A stretch of DNA of 8,318 nucleotides. Origin: an uncultured Clostridia bacterium. Lineage in GTDB: Bacteria; Bacillota; Clostridia; Oscillospirales; Oscillospiraceae. How positions within the stretch are numbered: the stretch's first letter is position 1; each line of letters starts with the position of its first letter. The notes under the pieces were generated by a model. It had not been told where the DNA came from and made no database searches. It saw only the letters and a list, made by a program, of their open reading frames with translations. The stretch is taken from positions 1-8,318 of the forward strand of contig CALERM010000162.1 in NCBI GenBank assembly GCA_937907715.1, read 5' to 3'. Below, piece by piece: positions 6,955-8,318 of this stretch. Made by a program: the position numbers and the translations under genes.

Positions 6955-6995
6955 ACAATTGACTTCGTTCCCGGCAGCCGGTATAATACAATTGA
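6955..6995 (+). repeat. ACAATTGA direct repeats bracketing the regulator promoter
   Basis: The 8-mer ACAATTGA occurs at 6955-6962, overlapping the -35 box, and at 6988-6995, at the expected start site. The copies are 33 bp apart, close to three helical turns, so a protein bound to both would face the same side of the DNA. Each contains the palindrome CAATTG. An autoregulatory operator pair is possible. Confidence 0.4.
6959..6987 (+). promoter_or_regulatory. Strong sigma-A promoter of the regulator gene
   Basis: TTGACT (6959-6964) and a perfect TATAAT (6982-6987) are separated by the optimal 17 bp, predicting a start near 6994 and a leader of about 42 nt. The core is bracketed by two copies of ACAATTGA. 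Confidence 0.85.
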
Positions 6996-7020
6996 TATGA
7001 CATCCGAACTTTTTTCGTCG

Positions 7021-7027
7021 AAGGAGG
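7021..7027 (+). promoter_or_regulatory. Ribosome binding site of the regulator
   Basis: AAGGAGG, a perfect Shine-Dalgarno sequence, sits 8 nt before the ATG at 7036. It lies inside the longer frame that begins at 6997, so it decides the start. Confidence 0.88.
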
Positions 7028-7035
7028 CGCCGCGC

Positions 7036-8112
7036 ATGACCTATACGCTGCTGGAAGAAAAGTTTTTTCCGTATCCCTGGTGCCAGCGCCTGCTGCGCGG
7101 TCTGAACGAAGAAGCACGCAAAAAGCGCACGGAAATCATGCAGCTGACAAATCTGGAGGAAAAGCCTTCGGAATCCGGCTGCGTGCTGCTGATCGGCGCG
7201 ACCAGCAGCTGGGTGAACACGATGGCAGAAAAGGCGCGCACGGTTGGGCTGCATCCCATCGTCATGACCAACCGTCAGCCGGGCGCCTCGCCGTTTCCGT
7301 TCAGCTCGGTCATGATGGATATTCAGGGCTCGATGCAGCTGGCGGTGCAGTATCTGCATGCGCTCGGAAAAGACCGGCTGGCGCTTTACGGGGTCAATCC
7401 GCTGGCAGCGTCCGACCCGTGGCGCGCGGAGTGCTTCGCGCTTCTGACGGGAAAGCCGGACGACGTGTTTGTCTGCGGAGATTCGTTTGAGGAGCTGTAT
7501 GAGCGCTTTCGCGCGGTGATTGAAAACTACGACAGCGTGATCTGCGCCAGCGACTATGCGGCAATCAGCCTCGTGCGCCGGCTCCAGCAGGACGGCTATC
7601 CGATTCCGAAAAAGCTCTATCTGATCAGCTACGGCAATATGGCGCTCTCGCAGCTCATGCGCCCGTCGATTACGTCGATTTCCGACGGCTATGAGGAATT
7701 CGGGCGGGCGGCGCTTTCCATCAGCTCGCTGATTGAGAAAAATCCCAGCATTTCAACTGTCAATATTCAGCTGCACTGCCAGCTCAATATCCGCGAAACA
7801 ACGGAGAATCGCCCGCTGCCGGCATCCGCCGGAGACGAGACGGGGGACCCGGTACTGGAAAACCGCTTCTTTGAGGACCCGGAAATCTCCAATCTCGCGC
7901 GGCTGGAGACGCTGTTTCAGCAGTGCGACGAGATTGACATGGCGCTCATTCAGCAGCTTTTAAGCGGGGATTCCTATGCGCAGATGACGGAAAAGAGCTT
8001 TATCTCCGAAACCGCCGTCAAGTACCGCATCCGCAAGATGGAAAAGACCTGCGGCGTGGGTACGCGGATAGAACTGGTGCGGTTTTTGAAGGACTTTCTG
8101 GAACGTTCGTGA
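7036..8112 (+). CDS. Regulator with LacI-type sensor domain and C-terminal LuxR-like HTH
   Basis: This 358-residue protein lacks the N-terminal helix-turn-helix of LacI proteins. It starts almost directly with a periplasmic-binding-like ligand domain (about 1-255): VLLIGA at 50-55, a sensor-lobe region with VMMDIQGSMQLAVQYL, ALYGVN, SVICASDYAAISLVRRLQ (167-184) and ITSISDGYEEFGRAAL, all typical of LacI/GalR effector domains. After an acidic linker (about 256-285), residues 300-355 resemble a LuxR/GerE-type DNA-binding domain, with SETAVKYRIRKMEKTCGV as the recognition-helix region and a closing helix RIELVRFLKDFL. The ATG at 7036 is chosen because AAGGAGG lies 8 nt upstream; an ATG at 6997 is nearly at the transcription start. 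The gene is divergent from the DUF5107-epimerase operon and has its own strong promoter. It is probably a sugar-responsive regulator of that operon and of itself. The ligand, and whether it activates or represses, are unknown. Confidence 0.82.
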   Translation: MTYTLLEEKFFPYPWCQRLLRGLNEEARKKRTEIMQLTNLEEKPSESGCVLLIGATSSWVNTMAEKARTVGLHPIVMTNRQPGASPFPFSSVMMDIQGSMQLAVQYLHALGKDRLALYGVNPLAASDPWRAECFALLTGKPDDVFVCGDSFEELYERFRAVIENYDSVICASDYAAISLVRRLQQDGYPIPKKLYLISYGNMALSQLMRPSITSISDGYEEFGRAALSISSLIEKNPSISTVNIQLHCQLNIRETTENRPLPASAGDETGDPVLENRFFEDPEISNLARLETLFQQCDEIDMALIQQLLSGDSYAQMTEKSFISETAVKYRIRKMEKTCGVGTRIELVRFLKDFLERS

Positions 8113-8174
8113 CAGGCAGACACAGAAGGGAAGCAGGCACGCCGCAAAAATTTCAGATTTTTCAAAAAAAGCAC

Positions 8175-8203
8175 TTGCAAAACCCGCCGCAATATGCTAT
8201 TAT
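8175..8203 (+). promoter_or_regulatory. Promoter of the tRNA-Pro gene
   Basis: TTGCAA (8175-8180) and TATTAT (8198-8203) are spaced 17 bp apart, with an extended TG one base before the -10. Transcription would begin near 8210, giving a 5' leader of about 23 nt for RNase P to remove. The 8113-8174 gap before it shows no gene. Confidence 0.75.
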
Positions 8204-8232
8204 ATATGGGCTGAAAGAAATACAGTTCATTT

Positions 8233-8309
8233 CCGGGTGTGGCGAAGTTTGGTATCGCGCTTGAATGGGGTTCAAGAGGCCGCTAGTTCGAATCTAGTCA
8301 CTCGGACCA
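8233..8309 (+). tRNA. tRNA-Pro (anticodon GGG)
   Basis: A full cloverleaf of 77 nt can be folded. The 7-bp acceptor stem is 8233-8239 with 8299-8305 and has one G-U pair. The D-stem is GCGA/TCGC with GG in the loop. The anticodon stem CTTGA/TCAAG encloses a 7-nt loop with T at position 33 and anticodon GGG at 8267-8269. The T-arm has loop TTCGAAT, its stem closing on one G-U pair. The discriminator A is followed by an encoded CCA (8307-8309). C1-G72, A73 and the G after the anticodon fit bacterial proline tRNAs. It decodes CCC and CCU. Confidence 0.95.
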
Positions 8310-8318
8310 TGCAGAGTG

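Noticed and set aside
6997..7035. Earlier ATG for the regulator adding 13 residues
   Set aside because: It is only a few bases from the predicted transcription start, leaving no room for a ribosome binding site. A perfect AAGGAGG serves the ATG at 7036.
8146..8162. AAAAAT-N5-ATTTTT inverted repeat after the regulator gene
   Set aside because: The stem is only A-T pairs and too weak for an intrinsic terminator. It is more likely AT-rich sequence upstream of the tRNA promoter.
8233..8309. tRNA-Pro as a possible attachment site for a genomic island
   Set aside because: No integrase gene and no repeated copy of the tRNA 3' end is seen in the window, and the sequence stops nine bases after the tRNA.

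Overview
The window looks like a GC-rich chromosomal segment of an anaerobic Firmicute of the Clostridia, possibly a gut Oscillospiraceae/Lachnospiraceae-like species. The signs are strong GGAGG-type ribosome binding sites, a lipoprotein with a short K-rich Gram-positive signal and an acidic Ala/Glu/Thr linker, sigma-A-type promoters in AT-rich gaps, a CCA-encoding tRNA, and a sulfatase of the cysteine type. The taxonomic placement is inference. No mobile element, CRISPR array or phage gene is visible.

Layout: (1) 96-2633, plus strand: an AraF-like sugar-binding lipoprotein of an ABC transporter, then after a strong intercistronic hairpin (1221-1247) a cysteine-type sulfatase with no signal peptide. 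(2) 2643-2677: a 16-bp-stem bidirectional terminator where two convergent transcription units meet. (3) 6801-2681, minus strand: a two-gene operon of a 1077-residue DUF5107-like protein with TPR repeats, followed by an aldose 1-epimerase (galactose-mutarotase family). A hairpin between them carries its T-run on the opposite (plus) strand. (4) 6802-7035: a 234-bp divergent control region with a near-consensus promoter for the regulator, a plausible opposite-facing promoter for the DUF5107 gene and several operator-like repeats. (5) 7036-8112, plus strand: a regulator with a LacI/periplasmic-binding-type sensor domain but no N-terminal LacI helix-turn-helix. A LuxR/GerE-like helix-turn-helix sits at its C-terminus instead. 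(6) 8233-8309: tRNA-Pro(GGG) with its own promoter.

Together this reads as a small carbohydrate-use locus. A binding protein captures a sugar outside the cell (its permease and ATPase are not in the window). A cytoplasmic sulfatase may remove sulfate after uptake, a mutarotase equilibrates the anomers of a free sugar, and an uncharacterised DUF5107-TPR protein accompanies it. The sugar-sensing regulator is placed to control the divergent operon and itself. The substrate cannot be read from sequence. The least described parts are the DUF5107-TPR protein and the regulator with its reversed domain order.
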